Origin: JBCDJG01 sp038748065
Lineage (GTDB): Bacteria > Pseudomonadota > Gammaproteobacteria > Pseudomonadales > Halieaceae
Length of the DNA stretch: 64,000 nucleotides
Assembly (NCBI GenBank): GCA_038748065.1
Contig: JBCDJG010000017.1
Span: 1 to 64,000 of the forward strand
Reading direction: 5' to 3'
Below are positions 38,553 to 49,490 of this stretch, in pieces (position 1 is the stretch's first letter; every line of letters begins with the position of its first letter). Made by a program: the position numbers and the translations under genes. The notes beneath the pieces were generated by a model. The model was not told the DNA's origin, did no database searches, and saw nothing but the letters and a program-made list of their open reading frames with translations.

Positions 38553-38822
38553 TTATTCCGCCTCGTCAAAGCGGTTAGCGATCAAGGCCGTGAGGGCCTC
38601 TGTGGCAGCCTCTTCGTCATCGCCATCGATGTGCAGCTGCAGTACCGTGCCTTTGCCGGCTGCCAGCATCATGACAGACATGATGCTCTTGCCGTCTACC
38701 AGCTCGCCATCCTTGCCGGCACGAATGCGGCTCGAGAACGACGACGCGCAGCCGACAAACTTGGCTGCCGCACGGGCATGCAGTCCAAGTTTGTTAATAA
38801 TCGTGACTTCGGTTTCGATCAT
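38553..38822 (-). CDS. ptsO: HPr-like phosphocarrier NPr of the nitrogen PTS
   Basis: The ATG at 38822 gives 89 residues, the normal HPr length, with the phosphorylatable His15 in KLGLHARAAAKFV and the second HPr motif SIMSVMMLAAGKGT. Its place right after rapZ, ptsN, hpf and rpoN identifies it as NPr rather than sugar-PTS HPr. It passes phosphate from PtsP (not in this window) to PtsN. Confidence 0.95.
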   Translation of the reverse strand: MIETEVTIINKLGLHARAAAKFVGCASSFSSRIRAGKDGELVDGKSIMSVMMLAAGKGTVLQLHIDGDDEEAATEALTALIANRFDEAE

Positions 38823-38851
38823 TCGCTGACGTGCTTCCTGACCTTGGGGCG

Positions 38852-39712
38852 TTATTGGAGTTCGCGGTGCCGGATATGTATCTGCGGGTACGCCGCCCGA
38901 AGCTGCTGGTAGAGCTGCTGGGCGAGGTATACTGACCGATGTTGCCCACCGGTACAACCCAGGGAAACGGTTATGTAGCTGCGGTTACTATCTTGATAAC
39001 GCGGCAGCCAGCGCTCCAGATAGTGTCGAATATCCTCGAGCAGCTGTGAGGTTTCAGGCTGATTTTCGAGGAAGGCTTGCACATCCTCATCGAGTCCGGT
39101 CTGCATTCGCAGTTCTCTGACCCAGTGAGGATTGGGCAGCATCCGCACGTCAAACACAAGGTCTGCGTCGGCAGGTACGCCGCGTTTGAACCCAAATGAC
39201 TGAATCTGCACAGACATGCTGCCGGAGCTTTCCCGCAGTAGGCGCTCTTTGATGGCATCGCGCAGTTCGTAGATTGTCATGCTGCTGGAATCCAGAACCA
39301 GTGACGCCGAGCTTGCGATGGGCTCCAGCAGCCGTCGCTCTTGCTCTATTGCCTCTGGCAGTGACAGCCCCTCACCGCTCAGCGGATGACGCCGTCGCGT
39401 CTCGCTGAAGCGCTTTATCAGCGTACTATCGCGGGCGTCCAGGAAGAGGATCTCGCAGCGCACGTCGGAGGGCAGCGTATCCATGATGCTGTGGAAATTT
39501 TCCAGATCGCGCCACGCGTTTCTTGCGTCAATGCAAACCGCGGTACCCTGAAAATGCTGAAAGTCCTCTCGGGCCAGCTCGGAGATCAGCGCGTTTAGCA
39601 GTGACACCGGCAGGTTGTCTATGCAGTAGTAGCCTTCATCCTCAAGCTGGTGTAGTGCGGTGCTCTTGCCGGAGCCGGAGCGCCCGCTGATGATGACGAG
39701 CTGATGATTCAC
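38852..39712 (-). CDS. rapZ: RNase adapter protein RapZ
   Basis: At 286 residues it has the usual RapZ length. The Walker A loop GRSGSGKS is at 10-17, and the C-terminal domain has YITVSLGCTGGQHRSVYLAQ. In enterobacteria RapZ delivers GlmZ sRNA to RNase E to control glucosamine-6-phosphate synthesis; elsewhere it is less well known. It overlaps ptsN by 4 bases. Confidence 0.95.
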   Translation of the reverse strand: MNHQLVIISGRSGSGKSTALHQLEDEGYYCIDNLPVSLLNALISELAREDFQHFQGTAVCIDARNAWRDLENFHSIMDTLPSDVRCEILFLDARDSTLIKRFSETRRRHPLSGEGLSLPEAIEQERRLLEPIASSASLVLDSSSMTIYELRDAIKERLLRESSGSMSVQIQSFGFKRGVPADADLVFDVRMLPNPHWVRELRMQTGLDEDVQAFLENQPETSQLLEDIRHYLERWLPRYQDSNRSYITVSLGCTGGQHRSVYLAQQLYQQLRAAYPQIHIRHRELQ

Positions 39713-40167
39713 AGTGTCCAGTGCACGGCCAGGTCGTGCAACTCGGCGTCGGCGCTGGCGGCGCGGAGCGCCGAGCAGAATTCCTCTTGACTGAACAGTC
39801 GCGCCACCGAGGCGAGTATATCCAGGTGCTGCTGCTGGGCCTCTTCAGGTACCAGTAGTGCGAACATTAGATCGACCGGTTCGCCGTCGGGCGCGTCGAA
39901 GTCCACCGGATCGGCCAGCGTCATGAGCGTGCCGATGGGATGCGTACACTTGGACAGGCGACAGTGTGGTATGGCGATACCGTGGCCAAGGCCGGTACTG
40001 CCGAGCTTTTCGCGGGCAATCAGTTGGGTGAAGACCTCGTGCTGAGAAAGGGCCAGTTGATCATCGGCAATGATGGTGGCGAGAGTGTCAAAGACACGCT
40101 TTTTGCTGGGCCCCTGGGCCCGGCATACTGTGCGTTGTCGTGTCAGAAGTTCAGCTAGCGGTTGCAT
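39709..40167 (-). CDS. ptsN: Nitrogen PTS regulatory protein EIIA-Ntr
   Basis: The ATG at 40167 gives 152 residues. The phosphorylated His68 lies in GHGIAIPHCR, as in PtsN of other species. PtsN regulates K+ uptake and other targets by its phosphorylation state. It begins 10 bases after hpf and overlaps rapZ. Confidence 0.95.
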   Translation of the reverse strand: MQPLAELLTRQRTVCRAQGPSKKRVFDTLATIIADDQLALSQHEVFTQLIAREKLGSTGLGHGIAIPHCRLSKCTHPIGTLMTLADPVDFDAPDGEPVDLMFALLVPEEAQQQHLDILASVARLFSQEEFCSALRAASADAELHDLAVHWTL

Positions 40168-40177
40168 GGACCTGGAG

Positions 40178-40465
40178 TCAGTGACCCCGCGTTTTCTCCT
40201 TGTGCTTGATGAGCTGCCGATCGAGCTTGTCTGCCAGGGCGTCGATAGCGGCATACATGTCTTCGGATTCAGCGGCAGCGAAAATATCGGCGCCTGAGAT
40301 ATGCACGTTGGCTTCCGCTTTCTGGACCATCTTCTCTACGATCAGGGTGACTTCGGTATTGGTAATCTGGTCGAAATGTCGCTGCAAGCGCTCAAACTTG
40401 CTCTCCACGTATTCCCTCAGGGGCGCTGTAACTTCCACATGGTGACCGCTGACATTCAATTGCAT
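40178..40465 (-). CDS. hpf: Ribosome hibernation promoting factor (short form)
   Basis: This 95-residue short HPF starts with the YfiA-type fold opening MQLNVSGHHVEVTAPLREYV and includes DMYAAIDALADKLDRQL. It lacks the C-terminal extension of long HPF, so it should act with RMF-type factors in 100S formation. It lies between rpoN and ptsN, the standard position. Confidence 0.95.
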   Translation of the reverse strand: MQLNVSGHHVEVTAPLREYVESKFERLQRHFDQITNTEVTLIVEKMVQKAEANVHISGADIFAAAESEDMYAAIDALADKLDRQLIKHKEKTRGH

Positions 40466-40501
40466 ACCTGGCTCCTTCTCCTTGTCGGTATTGTTATTAG
40501 T

Positions 40502-41980
40502 CTAGACCAATCTTTTGCGTTCATTGGACGGAGGAATCTGGAGGCTGTCCCGGTACTTGGCGATCGTGCGACGGGCGACTTTGATACCCTCATCCTGCTC
40601 CAGCATCTGGGCAATCTTGTTGTCGCTGAGGGGCTTGCGGGGGTTCTCATCGGACACCATATTTTTGATCAGCGCACGTATTGCTGTGCTTGACGCCTCG
40701 CCGCCTGTGGTAGTGCCGACATGACTTGAGAAGAAGTACTTGAGCTCGAATACCCCCCGGGGCGTGTGCATGTACTTGCGGTTGGTGACGCGGGAAATGG
40801 TGGACTCGTGCATGTCAACGAGCTCCGCAATTTCGTGGAGAACCAGCGGCTTCATGGCGGCCTCGCCATATTCGAGAAAGTTGCGCTGGTGCTCCACGAT
40901 GCTGGTCGCCACCTTCAAGAGGGTCTCGTTGCGGCTTTGCAGGCTTTTTAAAAACCAGCGTGCCTCCTGGAGGTTGTCCCTGAGATAGGCATTGTCGGCG
41001 CTGGTATCGGCGCGCTTGATAAGGCCGGCATAGTCACGGTTTATGCGCAGTCGCGGTGCGATATCTGGATTCAGTTCGACGACCCAGCGGTCATTGCGCT
41101 TCTGGACGAATACGTCAGGTACCACATACTCCGTCTCCTGCTCGCCGATCTTCAAGCCCGGGTGCGGATCCAGCGTCTGGATCAGCCCGAGTACTTCTCT
41201 CAGTTCTGATTCCGCCAGGCGCATGCGCCGCATGATCTGGTTGTAGTCGCCGTTGCCCAACTGGGCCATGTGTCTGCTCAGGACCTGTGCGGCCTGTTCC
41301 AGCCAGGGCGTATCGGGCGATAGCTGTTTGAGCTGCACCAGAAGGCATTCCTGGAGATCGCGAGTGCAGACGCCGGCCGGTTCGAACTGTTGCAGCCTGT
41401 GAAGGACGGCAACGACTTCATCCATCTCGATATCGAGTTCAGGTGACAAGGACTCCAGAACGTCTTCGATGTCCAGGCCAAGTCTCCCTTGATGATCCGT
41501 TGCATCAATCAGTGCATAGGCAATGAGGCGGTCAGTGTCGGACAGTCGCGTCAGGTTGAGCTGCCACTCCAGGTGCTCGCGCAGTGTTTCGGTGCCGCTG
41601 TCGCGATTTTCCTGGTCGAGTTCAAGGTCTGAGCCATTGTGGGAGGGCGCTGCCGAGGCTGATGGCAGCAGGTCTTCCCATTGGCTGTCCACGGGCAGTT
41701 CGTCCGGCAGCTTGTTTTCCCAGGTCTCCTCCTGCTCCGTCAGCGCCAGTGCACTATCGTCCGCTTCGGGGGTGGTTTCCTCGGTTTCACTCTCGGCTTT
41801 GTCTGCGCCGGGGACGTCGGCGTCCTCTTCCGCAACCTCCAGCAGCGGGTTACTGTCCAGTGCTTCCTGGATTTCCTGTTGAAGATCGAGGGTCGATAAC
41901 TGCAGCAGTTTAATTGCCTGCTGCAGCTGCGGTGTCATCGTCAGCTGTTGGCCAAGCTTGAGCTGTAAGGACTGCTTCAT
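40502..41980 (-). CDS. rpoN: RNA polymerase sigma-54 factor
   Basis: The 492-residue protein has the Gln/Leu-rich activator region I ([25 protein letters not shown]), an acidic region II, the core-binding and HTH domains ([19 protein letters not shown]), and the RpoN box [12 protein letters not shown] before the end. It transcribes -24/-12 promoters with enhancer-binding proteins. Upstream are lptBAC and downstream hpf-ptsN, as in other gammaproteobacteria. Confidence 0.97.
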   Translation of the reverse strand: MKQSLQLKLGQQLTMTPQLQQAIKLLQLSTLDLQQEIQEALDSNPLLEVAEEDADVPGADKAESETEETTPEADDSALALTEQEETWENKLPDELPVDSQWEDLLPSASAAPSHNGSDLELDQENRDSGTETLREHLEWQLNLTRLSDTDRLIAYALIDATDHQGRLGLDIEDVLESLSPELDIEMDEVVAVLHRLQQFEPAGVCTRDLQECLLVQLKQLSPDTPWLEQAAQVLSRHMAQLGNGDYNQIMRRMRLAESELREVLGLIQTLDPHPGLKIGEQETEYVVPDVFVQKRNDRWVVELNPDIAPRLRINRDYAGLIKRADTSADNAYLRDNLQEARWFLKSLQSRNETLLKVATSIVEHQRNFLEYGEAAMKPLVLHEIAELVDMHESTISRVTNRKYMHTPRGVFELKYFFSSHVGTTTGGEASSTAIRALIKNMVSDENPRKPLSDNKIAQMLEQDEGIKVARRTIAKYRDSLQIPPSNERKRLV

Positions 41981-42094
41981 GTGCCGATGGGGCCCGATTC
42001 AGAACTGCGAGGTGGGCGGGTGAATCCGCCAAAGTTGAAAGTTTAGCGCCGTGTCTTGGCCTTGCGCAACCATTCTTGGCGTGATTATTGCTTG

Positions 42095-42820
42095 CTACAT
42101 GTGGAACTCGTCGCCAAGGTAGACCTGGCGTACTTTCTCGTTGGCTAAAACTTCCTCTGGCGTGCCGGACGCGATGATGTGCCCCTCGCCGACGATAAAG
42201 GCCTTCTCGCAGATATCGAGGGTTTCACGCACGTTGTGATCGGTAATCAGCACGCCGATGCCGCGAGCGCGGAGGTGCTTGATGATATCTTTGATGTCCG
42301 ACACTGAAATCGGGTCAACACCCGCGAAAGGTTCGTCCAGAAGAATGAAATCAGGCTCGGTTGCCAATGCACGGGCGATCTCGACGCGACGGCGCTCGCC
42401 GCCTGACAAGGCCTGCCCGAGGCTGTCCCTGAGGTGGGTGACATGAAATTCTTCGAGTAACTGATCCCTGCGTTCCTCCCGCTGTGCCCGGCTCAGGTCG
42501 GGGCGGGTCTCCAGTATGGCCAGAATATTGTTGCCGACGCTGAGCTTACGGAAGATCGACGCTTCCTGCGGCAGATAGCCGATCCCTCGCCGAGCGCGTT
42601 CATGCATAGGCAGCGGCGTAATGTCATCACCGTTGATGGTGATATTGCCGCGATCCGCTTTCACAATGCCGACGATCATATAAAAGCAGGTAGTTTTGCC
42701 GGCGCCATTAGGGCCGAGCAGGCCAACGACCTGGCCGCTCTCGATGGCCATCGAGACATCCTGCACGACTTCTCGTCCCTTATAGGCCTTGGCGAGGTTA
42801 TTCGCCCTGAGCTGTGCCAC
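42095..42820 (-). CDS. lptB: LPS export ABC transporter ATPase LptB
   Basis: The 241-residue ABC ATPase has Walker [10 protein letters not shown], signature [15 protein letters not shown] and Walker [15 protein letters not shown]. It powers LPS extraction by LptFG through the LptC-LptA bridge. It overlaps lptA by 23 bases. The lptFG genes are not in this window. Confidence 0.97.
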   Translation of the reverse strand: MAQLRANNLAKAYKGREVVQDVSMAIESGQVVGLLGPNGAGKTTCFYMIVGIVKADRGNITINGDDITPLPMHERARRGIGYLPQEASIFRKLSVGNNILAILETRPDLSRAQREERRDQLLEEFHVTHLRDSLGQALSGGERRRVEIARALATEPDFILLDEPFAGVDPISVSDIKDIIKHLRARGIGVLITDHNVRETLDICEKAFIVGEGHIIASGTPEEVLANEKVRQVYLGDEFHM

Positions 42821-43337
42821 TTGAGTCCTCAGATTCGCTAATGCTGCCGGCTGGGATCAATACCTCGACGCGATCACCGGCCTGGTCTGACAGCGAATCT
42901 GCTTTCACCAGCTGCTGCTCTATAAAATAGTCGATCGTGTTGCCACTCACGGTTGCGCCATCTTGTTCTATTCGAGCGTCCTTGCGCATGTGGACGCGAT
43001 CCTCGGTTTTGTAGTATTCAATAATGCGCGCCCGCGCTCGCATGAGTGGTTTTTCGGGCTCAGGTTGCTGTTCCATGTACACCGGATCGCCCTCAGCCAC
43101 AATTTTATCGGCGTCCTCCACGATGCGGTAAATCGTAATGCGATCTGCCTCGATATGCAGGCTGCCCTGATCCATCACGACGTTGCCGCTGTAAACGGTA
43201 GTGCCGCGCTTCTCGTCGCGGAGGGCCTGGTCGGCGGTGATTCTGATCGGCTGGTTGCGATCATCCGGCAAGGCCTCAACCTGGCTCACCAGTAGTGCGC
43301 ACAGCAGCGCGAACAGTCTAGGGCTGGGCCTGGACAT
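42798..43337 (-). CDS. lptA: LPS transport periplasmic protein LptA
   Basis: The 179-residue exported protein has a signal peptide ([15 protein letters not shown]) and an OstA beta-jellyroll region: [39 protein letters not shown] in shorter conserved pieces. It forms the periplasmic bridge passing LPS from LptC to LptD. It overlaps lptC by 20 bases and lptB by 23. Confidence 0.94.
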   Translation of the reverse strand: MSRPSPRLFALLCALLVSQVEALPDDRNQPIRITADQALRDEKRGTTVYSGNVVMDQGSLHIEADRITIYRIVEDADKIVAEGDPVYMEQQPEPEKPLMRARARIIEYYKTEDRVHMRKDARIEQDGATVSGNTIDYFIEQQLVKADSLSDQAGDRVEVLIPAGSISESEDSSGTAQGE

Positions 43338-43875
43338 AGACGCTCTCGACGTTAGGTTTCAGTTCGATTCTCTCCAGTTCCAGGTCGGCGACCATGCCAT
43401 CCGCATGGGTCGTGTTTTCGCCCTGCACAATAGTCACCAGCTCATCGGAAAGCGCGATCTTTCTATCCAGTTCCACAACCATAGCCTCAGTCTCCAGGCG
43501 CCCGCCGCTCTGGTCACTGATCAATACGACGTTCTGCTCGAGGTCGAGCACCTCCCCCTCGGTATGAATGCGGCCCCGGGCGGCGGACGCCGACCATGTG
43601 CGGTCCTCAGCGTGGTGAGAGAACAGCTTTGGGCTATCCAGCAGCGTCTCATCAGCGGACTCGAAGTAACGCGCTTTGCCAGCATCCAGCACTTCCGTAA
43701 GTCGCCCGGCGTCGTCGTATATCCATGTCCGTATATTCTCAAGATAGCTTTTCGGCAGCGTTTGTTGACGCTCCGCGGTCTCGAGGTCCGGCTCGTCCGC
43801 GTCGTTACCGTAGAGCAAGTAAAGGCCGCCAACTAGGGCCAGTACGAGCAGCAATGCCTGTGTAGTGATCCTCAC
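43318..43875 (-). CDS. lptC: LPS export protein LptC
   Basis: The 185-residue protein has one N-terminal membrane helix (ALLLVLALVGGLYLLYG) and a periplasmic jellyroll domain with YFESADETLLDSPKL and ENVVLISDQSGGRLETEAM. It receives LPS from LptB2FG. It overlaps kdsC by 4 bases. Confidence 0.92.
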   Translation of the reverse strand: MRITTQALLLVLALVGGLYLLYGNDADEPDLETAERQQTLPKSYLENIRTWIYDDAGRLTEVLDAGKARYFESADETLLDSPKLFSHHAEDRTWSASAARGRIHTEGEVLDLEQNVVLISDQSGGRLETEAMVVELDRKIALSDELVTIVQGENTTHADGMVADLELERIELKPNVESVYVQAQP

Positions 43876-44414
43876 CGGTAAGCATTCTCCAATTGCTCCA
43901 GAACATTCCGCGCCCGCAGTATCGCTTCGGCCGCCTCCCGCACGGCGCCCTGTCCACCCTGGGCCACGGACTGCCAGTCCGCCGCTTCGGCAACGCTGGT
44001 GGCCGCATCAGCGACGGTCAAGCCCAGCCCGGCGATGGCGATAGCACCCAGGTCGGGTAGATCGTCACCCATGTAGGCGCAGTCTGCCGGGCTGATGGCC
44101 AGCTCTTCGCACAATTCAAGCAGTGCGGCTCGCTTGTCCTCGCGGCCCTGAATGACGCGATCTATGGATAGATCAGCTGAGCGCCTCAGCACGACGTTCG
44201 AGCTGCGACCCGTGATGATTGCCACAGTTAAGCCAGCGGCCTGCAGCAGTTTTATGCCGACGCCGTCCTTGATATTAAACGCCTTAAGCTCTTCCTTCTC
44301 GTTGCCGTAGATAATGGCACCGTCGGTGAGTACACCGTCTACGTCCAGTACGACGGCTTTTAATGCGCAAGCACGTCGGGTGAATTGCTCGGGTGAAATT
44401 GCCATATCAGGCAA
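43872..44414 (-). CDS. kdsC: 3-deoxy-D-manno-octulosonate 8-phosphate phosphatase
   Basis: The 180-residue HAD-type C0 phosphatase has the nucleophile motif DVDGVLTDG near residue 22, TGRSS, and the late acidic motif YMGDDLPDLGAI. It frees Kdo from Kdo-8-phosphate. It overlaps kdsD by 8 bases and lptC by 4. Confidence 0.96.
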   Translation of the reverse strand: MPDMAISPEQFTRRACALKAVVLDVDGVLTDGAIIYGNEKEELKAFNIKDGVGIKLLQAAGLTVAIITGRSSNVVLRRSADLSIDRVIQGREDKRAALLELCEELAISPADCAYMGDDLPDLGAIAIAGLGLTVADAATSVAEAADWQSVAQGGQGAVREAAEAILRARNVLEQLENAYR

Positions 44415-45387
44415 GGCCCGCCTGCAACAGGCTCATCACGTGCAATACGCCGCTGGGGCGACCGGCATCGTCCAACACCACGAGCGACGTGATGTGATTG
44501 TCTTCCATGATTTTGAGTGCCTCCGCCGCAAGCATGCTGCTATGGGTCGTTTTTGCGCCCACGGTCATGATGTCTGATATCGCCGTCTTGTTGATATCGA
44601 TGCGCGCGTCCAGTGCGCGGCGCAGGTCGCCGTCGGTAAAGACACCGGCCAGAAGGCCGTTGGCGTCCAGCACAGTGGTCATACCCAAGCCTTTCTTGCT
44701 GATCTCCAGCAGCGCTTCCGACAGCGGCGTATCCGTGCTGACGGCGGGTATCGCGTCCCCACTGTGTTCCACGTCTTCTACCTTCAGCAACAGCTTTTTG
44801 CCCAATGTGCCGCCAGGGTGCGAAAACGCGAAGTCCTCGGCGGTGAAGCCGCGTGCTTCCAGGAGCGCTATGGCAAGCGCGTCGCCCATCACCAGTGCCG
44901 TTGTTGTACTCGAGGTCGGTGCCAGATCCAGCGGGCATGCCTCTGTTGCTACGCCTGTATCAAGGTGTGCGTCGGAGGCCGCAGCGAGTGCGGATTCGGC
45001 GTTGCCCGTCATGCTGATCAGCGGTATGCCAAGCCGCTTCAACAGCGGTAGCAAGGTAACAAGCTCCGGGGCCGCGCCGCTGTTGGACAGAGCAATGACC
45101 GCATCCTGCTCTGTAATCATACCCATGTCGCCGTGGCTGGCTTCCGCCGGATGGACAAAAAAAGCGGGCGTCCCCGTGCTCGCAAGCGTAGCGGCTATCT
45201 TGCTCGCAATATGGCCAGACTTACCCATGCCGGTCACGATGACTCTGCCCTCAATCTTGAGTAGCAGCTCACAGGCCTTAACAAAAGCACTGCCAATCCG
45301 AGACTCCAGCTCAGCCACTGCCTCGGATTCCATGCGTATCGTGCGCTGCGCAGAGTCGATGAAATCGTTGTAATTGGTCTGCGTCAT
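44407..45387 (-). CDS. kdsD: D-arabinose 5-phosphate isomerase
   Basis: The 326-residue protein has an N-terminal SIS domain (TGMGKSGHIASKIAATLASTG, HPAEASHGDMG) and two C-terminal CBS domains. It converts ribulose-5-phosphate to arabinose-5-phosphate for Kdo synthesis. It lies 15 bases after caxA and overlaps kdsC. Confidence 0.96.
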   Translation of the reverse strand: MTQTNYNDFIDSAQRTIRMESEAVAELESRIGSAFVKACELLLKIEGRVIVTGMGKSGHIASKIAATLASTGTPAFFVHPAEASHGDMGMITEQDAVIALSNSGAAPELVTLLPLLKRLGIPLISMTGNAESALAAASDAHLDTGVATEACPLDLAPTSSTTTALVMGDALAIALLEARGFTAEDFAFSHPGGTLGKKLLLKVEDVEHSGDAIPAVSTDTPLSEALLEISKKGLGMTTVLDANGLLAGVFTDGDLRRALDARIDINKTAISDIMTVGAKTTHSSMLAAEALKIMEDNHITSLVVLDDAGRPSGVLHVMSLLQAGLA

Positions 45388-45402
45388 GGCGCCGGACCCG
45401 CG

Positions 45403-46380
45403 TCAGGTGGTGAGATACAAGCCGTAATAATACAGTCCGTAGAACAACACTAACAATATGCCGGCGGCGCGCCCGATGTAGGCGTGCCCCTGTGCGGGGG
45501 ATTTGCTCCGGTAGCGACCCGTATAGATAAAGAAAGCGAGCAAGAGTGTGGCTAGCGTCATTGCCGCATAGTCGCGATTAAGCACCATCGGATCGAGGTT
45601 TTCCTGGCGAACAATTCCCGGGATTGCCAAAACCGCCAGAAGGTTGAACAGATTCGAGCCTATAACATTACCCACGGCTATTTCAGTGTGTCCACGCAAG
45701 GCGCTCGCCACGGTGGCCGCCAGCTCGGGCAGGCTGGTACCGATAGCGAGCACGGTGAGGCCGATGACCAGCTCCGACACGCCGAGCGCTGTTGCAACCT
45801 CGCTTGCCCCCCAGACCAGCATGCGCGAGCTGCCAATGAGCAGAGCAAGGCCAAGGAGGAAGGTCAACCAGGCGCGCATGGGCTTGAGCTGCTGCAGCGG
45901 CTCCTCTGACGCCTCCTCCAGCAGGGTTGGGTCTTTCGTTTGGCCCTTGATCATCCGCGCAACGATGATAAAAAGCACGATAACCATCAGCCACCCGTCA
46001 AATGCAGCCAGGGTAAAGTCCAACAACAACAGGCCGACGCCCAGAGTAACCAGCAGTAGTGTCGGTAACTCCTGTCGCATGCAGCTGGGGTGGACCGACA
46101 GGGGTGCAATAAGGATGGTCACGCCAAGAACCAGCCCGATGTTGGCGATGTTTGAGCCGATTGCGTTACCGATGGCGATCTCGCCTGAGCCCGCCAGGGC
46201 CGCCGTGATCGAGACCAGGATCTCGGGCGCCGAAGTGCCTAACGAGACAATGGTCAGCCCGATAATGATGGGCGACATGCCAGCGTTCTCAGCGATCGAT
46301 GCTGCTCCCGCCACGAACAGGTCCGCGCTCCAGATCAGGATGATAAAGCCGACCAGTATGGTGGCGGCAGCTAAGAGCAT
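45403..46380 (-). CDS. yrbG: Calcium/sodium antiporter (YrbG/CaxA family)
   Basis: The 325-residue protein has two inverted halves with the alpha repeats of the Ca2+:cation antiporter family: GLTIVSLGTSAPEILVS and GNAIGSNIANIGLVLG, then GLTVLAIGTSLPELAA and GNVIGSNLFNLLAVL. It exchanges Ca2+ for Na+ across the inner membrane. It precedes kdsD as in many gammaproteobacteria. Confidence 0.94.
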   Translation of the reverse strand: MLLAAATILVGFIILIWSADLFVAGAASIAENAGMSPIIIGLTIVSLGTSAPEILVSITAALAGSGEIAIGNAIGSNIANIGLVLGVTILIAPLSVHPSCMRQELPTLLLVTLGVGLLLLDFTLAAFDGWLMVIVLFIIVARMIKGQTKDPTLLEEASEEPLQQLKPMRAWLTFLLGLALLIGSSRMLVWGASEVATALGVSELVIGLTVLAIGTSLPELAATVASALRGHTEIAVGNVIGSNLFNLLAVLAIPGIVRQENLDPMVLNRDYAAMTLATLLLAFFIYTGRYRSKSPAQGHAYIGRAAGILLVLFYGLYYYGLYLTT

Positions 46381-46527
46381 AGGTAACTGTTTCCTGTTAG
46401 AGTAGCGCTCGCGGCTCAGGCGGGAACCGGAAGGCTCGACGCGTGTCTCAGTACACGGACCGATCGCCGGATTATACAGGCCTGCGCGGTCGTGACTAGT
46501 TGAGAATCATCAAGCGGAGTAGGGTAT

Positions 46528-47199
46528 ATGAGGTACGCGATGCGCCTCGCAGGAGTCCTGATTTTGGGCCTGTTTAGTCTGTCAGGCTGGGGGCAGGGTA
46601 GCACCGCACACGACGTCGTGCGCGCCACCACGGATCAGATTATGGCCTCGGTAGAGGAGGCGCGTGGCTACGTGGATGAAGATCCTGAGCGGTATTACAG
46701 CAGCGTGCTGGAAATACTTGATCCGGTCGTCGACTTTCGCGGTTTTGCGCGCGGTGTTATGGGGCCCTACGCGACCAGCGAGCGCTACCGATCGCTGGAT
46801 GAAAATGGTCGTGCGCAGCTCCGCGGACAGCTCGATGAATTTACCGGTGTCATGCGTCTTGGCCTCGTTCGTACCTACAGCAAAGGTATCCTGGCCTTCG
46901 CCGGCTCGCGCATCGAACTGACCGACCCTTCTGACGAGGATGCAGGCCAGTCGCGTGTGTCGGTCAAACAGCTGATTTACGGAGAGCAAACCGAACCCTA
47001 CGTCATGATGTATCAGATGGGCCGCGACAAGTCGGGCGAATGGAAGCTGCGCAACATGATCATCGAGTCTGTCAATCTGGGAGAGATTTATCGCAGCCAG
47101 TTTCAATCAGCAGCGCGCAAGTACGATGGCGATCTTGACGAGGTCATCGCCAATTGGACGGCCGTGGAGATCGAAGAGCCGGGGGATGAGCCCGGCTGA
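46528..47199 (+). CDS. mlaC: Periplasmic phospholipid-binding protein MlaC
   Basis: The 223-residue exported protein has a signal peptide (ILGLFSLSGWGQG) and the Ttg2D/MlaC domain: YYSSVLEILDPVVDFRGFARGVMG, GQLDEFTGVMRLGLVRTYSKGIL, and EWKLRNMIIESVNLGEIYRSQF. MlaC shuttles phospholipids between the outer membrane MlaA complex and the MlaFEDB ABC transporter. None of mlaF, mlaE, mlaD or mlaB is beside it; yrbG lies 147 bases upstream, divergent. Confidence 0.92.
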   Translation: MRYAMRLAGVLILGLFSLSGWGQGSTAHDVVRATTDQIMASVEEARGYVDEDPERYYSSVLEILDPVVDFRGFARGVMGPYATSERYRSLDENGRAQLRGQLDEFTGVMRLGLVRTYSKGILAFAGSRIELTDPSDEDAGQSRVSVKQLIYGEQTEPYVMMYQMGRDKSGEWKLRNMIIESVNLGEIYRSQFQSAARKYDGDLDEVIANWTAVEIEEPGDEPG

Positions 47200-47302
47200 A
47201 TAGCGCGCCTGGGGTGCGGCCTGCTGCGGTGGCCCCCGCAAGAGCGGTTCGCCATGGCGGCCGTTTTTCCCTAAAATGCGGCGTTTTCTCGGGAGATGAA
47301 CT

Positions 47303-47533
47303 ATGGATGCGGCCACGGTCAAAGCGCTGTTACAGGCGGAGCTGCCCGACTGCGATGTTGAGGTGCAGGGGGAGGGCGCGAATTACGATATCACCGTGAC
47401 CGGCGCTATTTTTGCGGGCCTGCGGCCCGTTAAAAAGCAACAGCTGGTGTACGCGGCGCTCACGGAGCAGATTGCTGATGGTGCGATTCACGCGGTTAAC
47501 ATCCGCACGCTCACCCCGGGCGAGCAAGCCTGA
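47303..47533 (+). CDS. ibaG: BolA-family protein IbaG
   Basis: The 76-residue protein fits the IbaG/YrbA type of BolA proteins: short, with CDVEVQGEGANYDITVTGAIFAGLRPVKKQQLVYAAL and ending in AVNIRTLTPGE. These partner monothiol glutaredoxins in iron-sulfur handling and acid response. Its place between mlaC and murA is conserved. Confidence 0.93.
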   Translation: MDAATVKALLQAELPDCDVEVQGEGANYDITVTGAIFAGLRPVKKQQLVYAALTEQIADGAIHAVNIRTLTPGEQA

Positions 47534-47558
47534 CCCTGTGTCGGGCGCTCTGCGATAG

Positions 47559-48827
<1,269 letters not shown>

Positions 48828-48857
48828 GGTAGCTGGGAAGGAAAGAGCGATAGCGCT

Positions 48858-49490
48858 ATGAGTGCCGAAATTACCCTGGCCCTGACCAAGGGACGTATAT
48901 TAAAAGAGACGCTGCCGCTGCTGGAGCAGGCGGGCATTGAGCCGCGAGAAAACATTGCCAAGAGCCGGAAGTTGGTTTTCGAAACGACGCGGCCCGGCCT
49001 GCAGCTGGTTATTCTTCGGGGTACCGACGTGCCCACCTATGTCCGCCATGGGGCGGCAGACGTGGGCGTGGTGGGAAAAGATGTCCTGCTGGAGCACGGT
49101 GCGGATGGCCTCTACGAGCCCCTGGACCTGGGCATCGCTCGCTGTCGCTTGATGACGGCGGGGCCTGTCGGCTGGCAGCCCGGCGCCTCGCGCATCCGCG
49201 TCGCGACCAAATTCAGCAATATAGCCAGACGATACTTCGCCGAACGCGGCGTGCATGCGGAGCTCATCAAGCTGTACGGGGCGATGGAACTTGCGCCCAT
49301 GATGGGTCTGGCCGATTTGATCGTCGATATCGTAGATACCGGTAATACGCTGCGGGCCAATGGCATGGAACCTCTTGAGGAGATTGCCGCGGTCAGCTCG
49401 AGACTAGTGGTCAACAAGGCTGCCATGCGCTATCGCTGCGAGCCCATCCAGGGCTTGATCGACGGACTGGCAGAAGTGGTTCAAGCATGA
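48858..49490 (+). CDS. hisG: ATP phosphoribosyltransferase (short form)
   Basis: At 210 residues this is the short HisG form, which lacks the C-terminal ACT-like domain and needs the HisZ regulatory subunit (not in this window). The family signature is [36 protein letters not shown] is the start. It joins ATP and PRPP in the first step of histidine synthesis. Its TGA overlaps the hisD start. Confidence 0.96.
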   Translation: MSAEITLALTKGRILKETLPLLEQAGIEPRENIAKSRKLVFETTRPGLQLVILRGTDVPTYVRHGAADVGVVGKDVLLEHGADGLYEPLDLGIARCRLMTAGPVGWQPGASRIRVATKFSNIARRYFAERGVHAELIKLYGAMELAPMMGLADLIVDIVDTGNTLRANGMEPLEEIAAVSSRLVVNKAAMRYRCEPIQGLIDGLAEVVQA

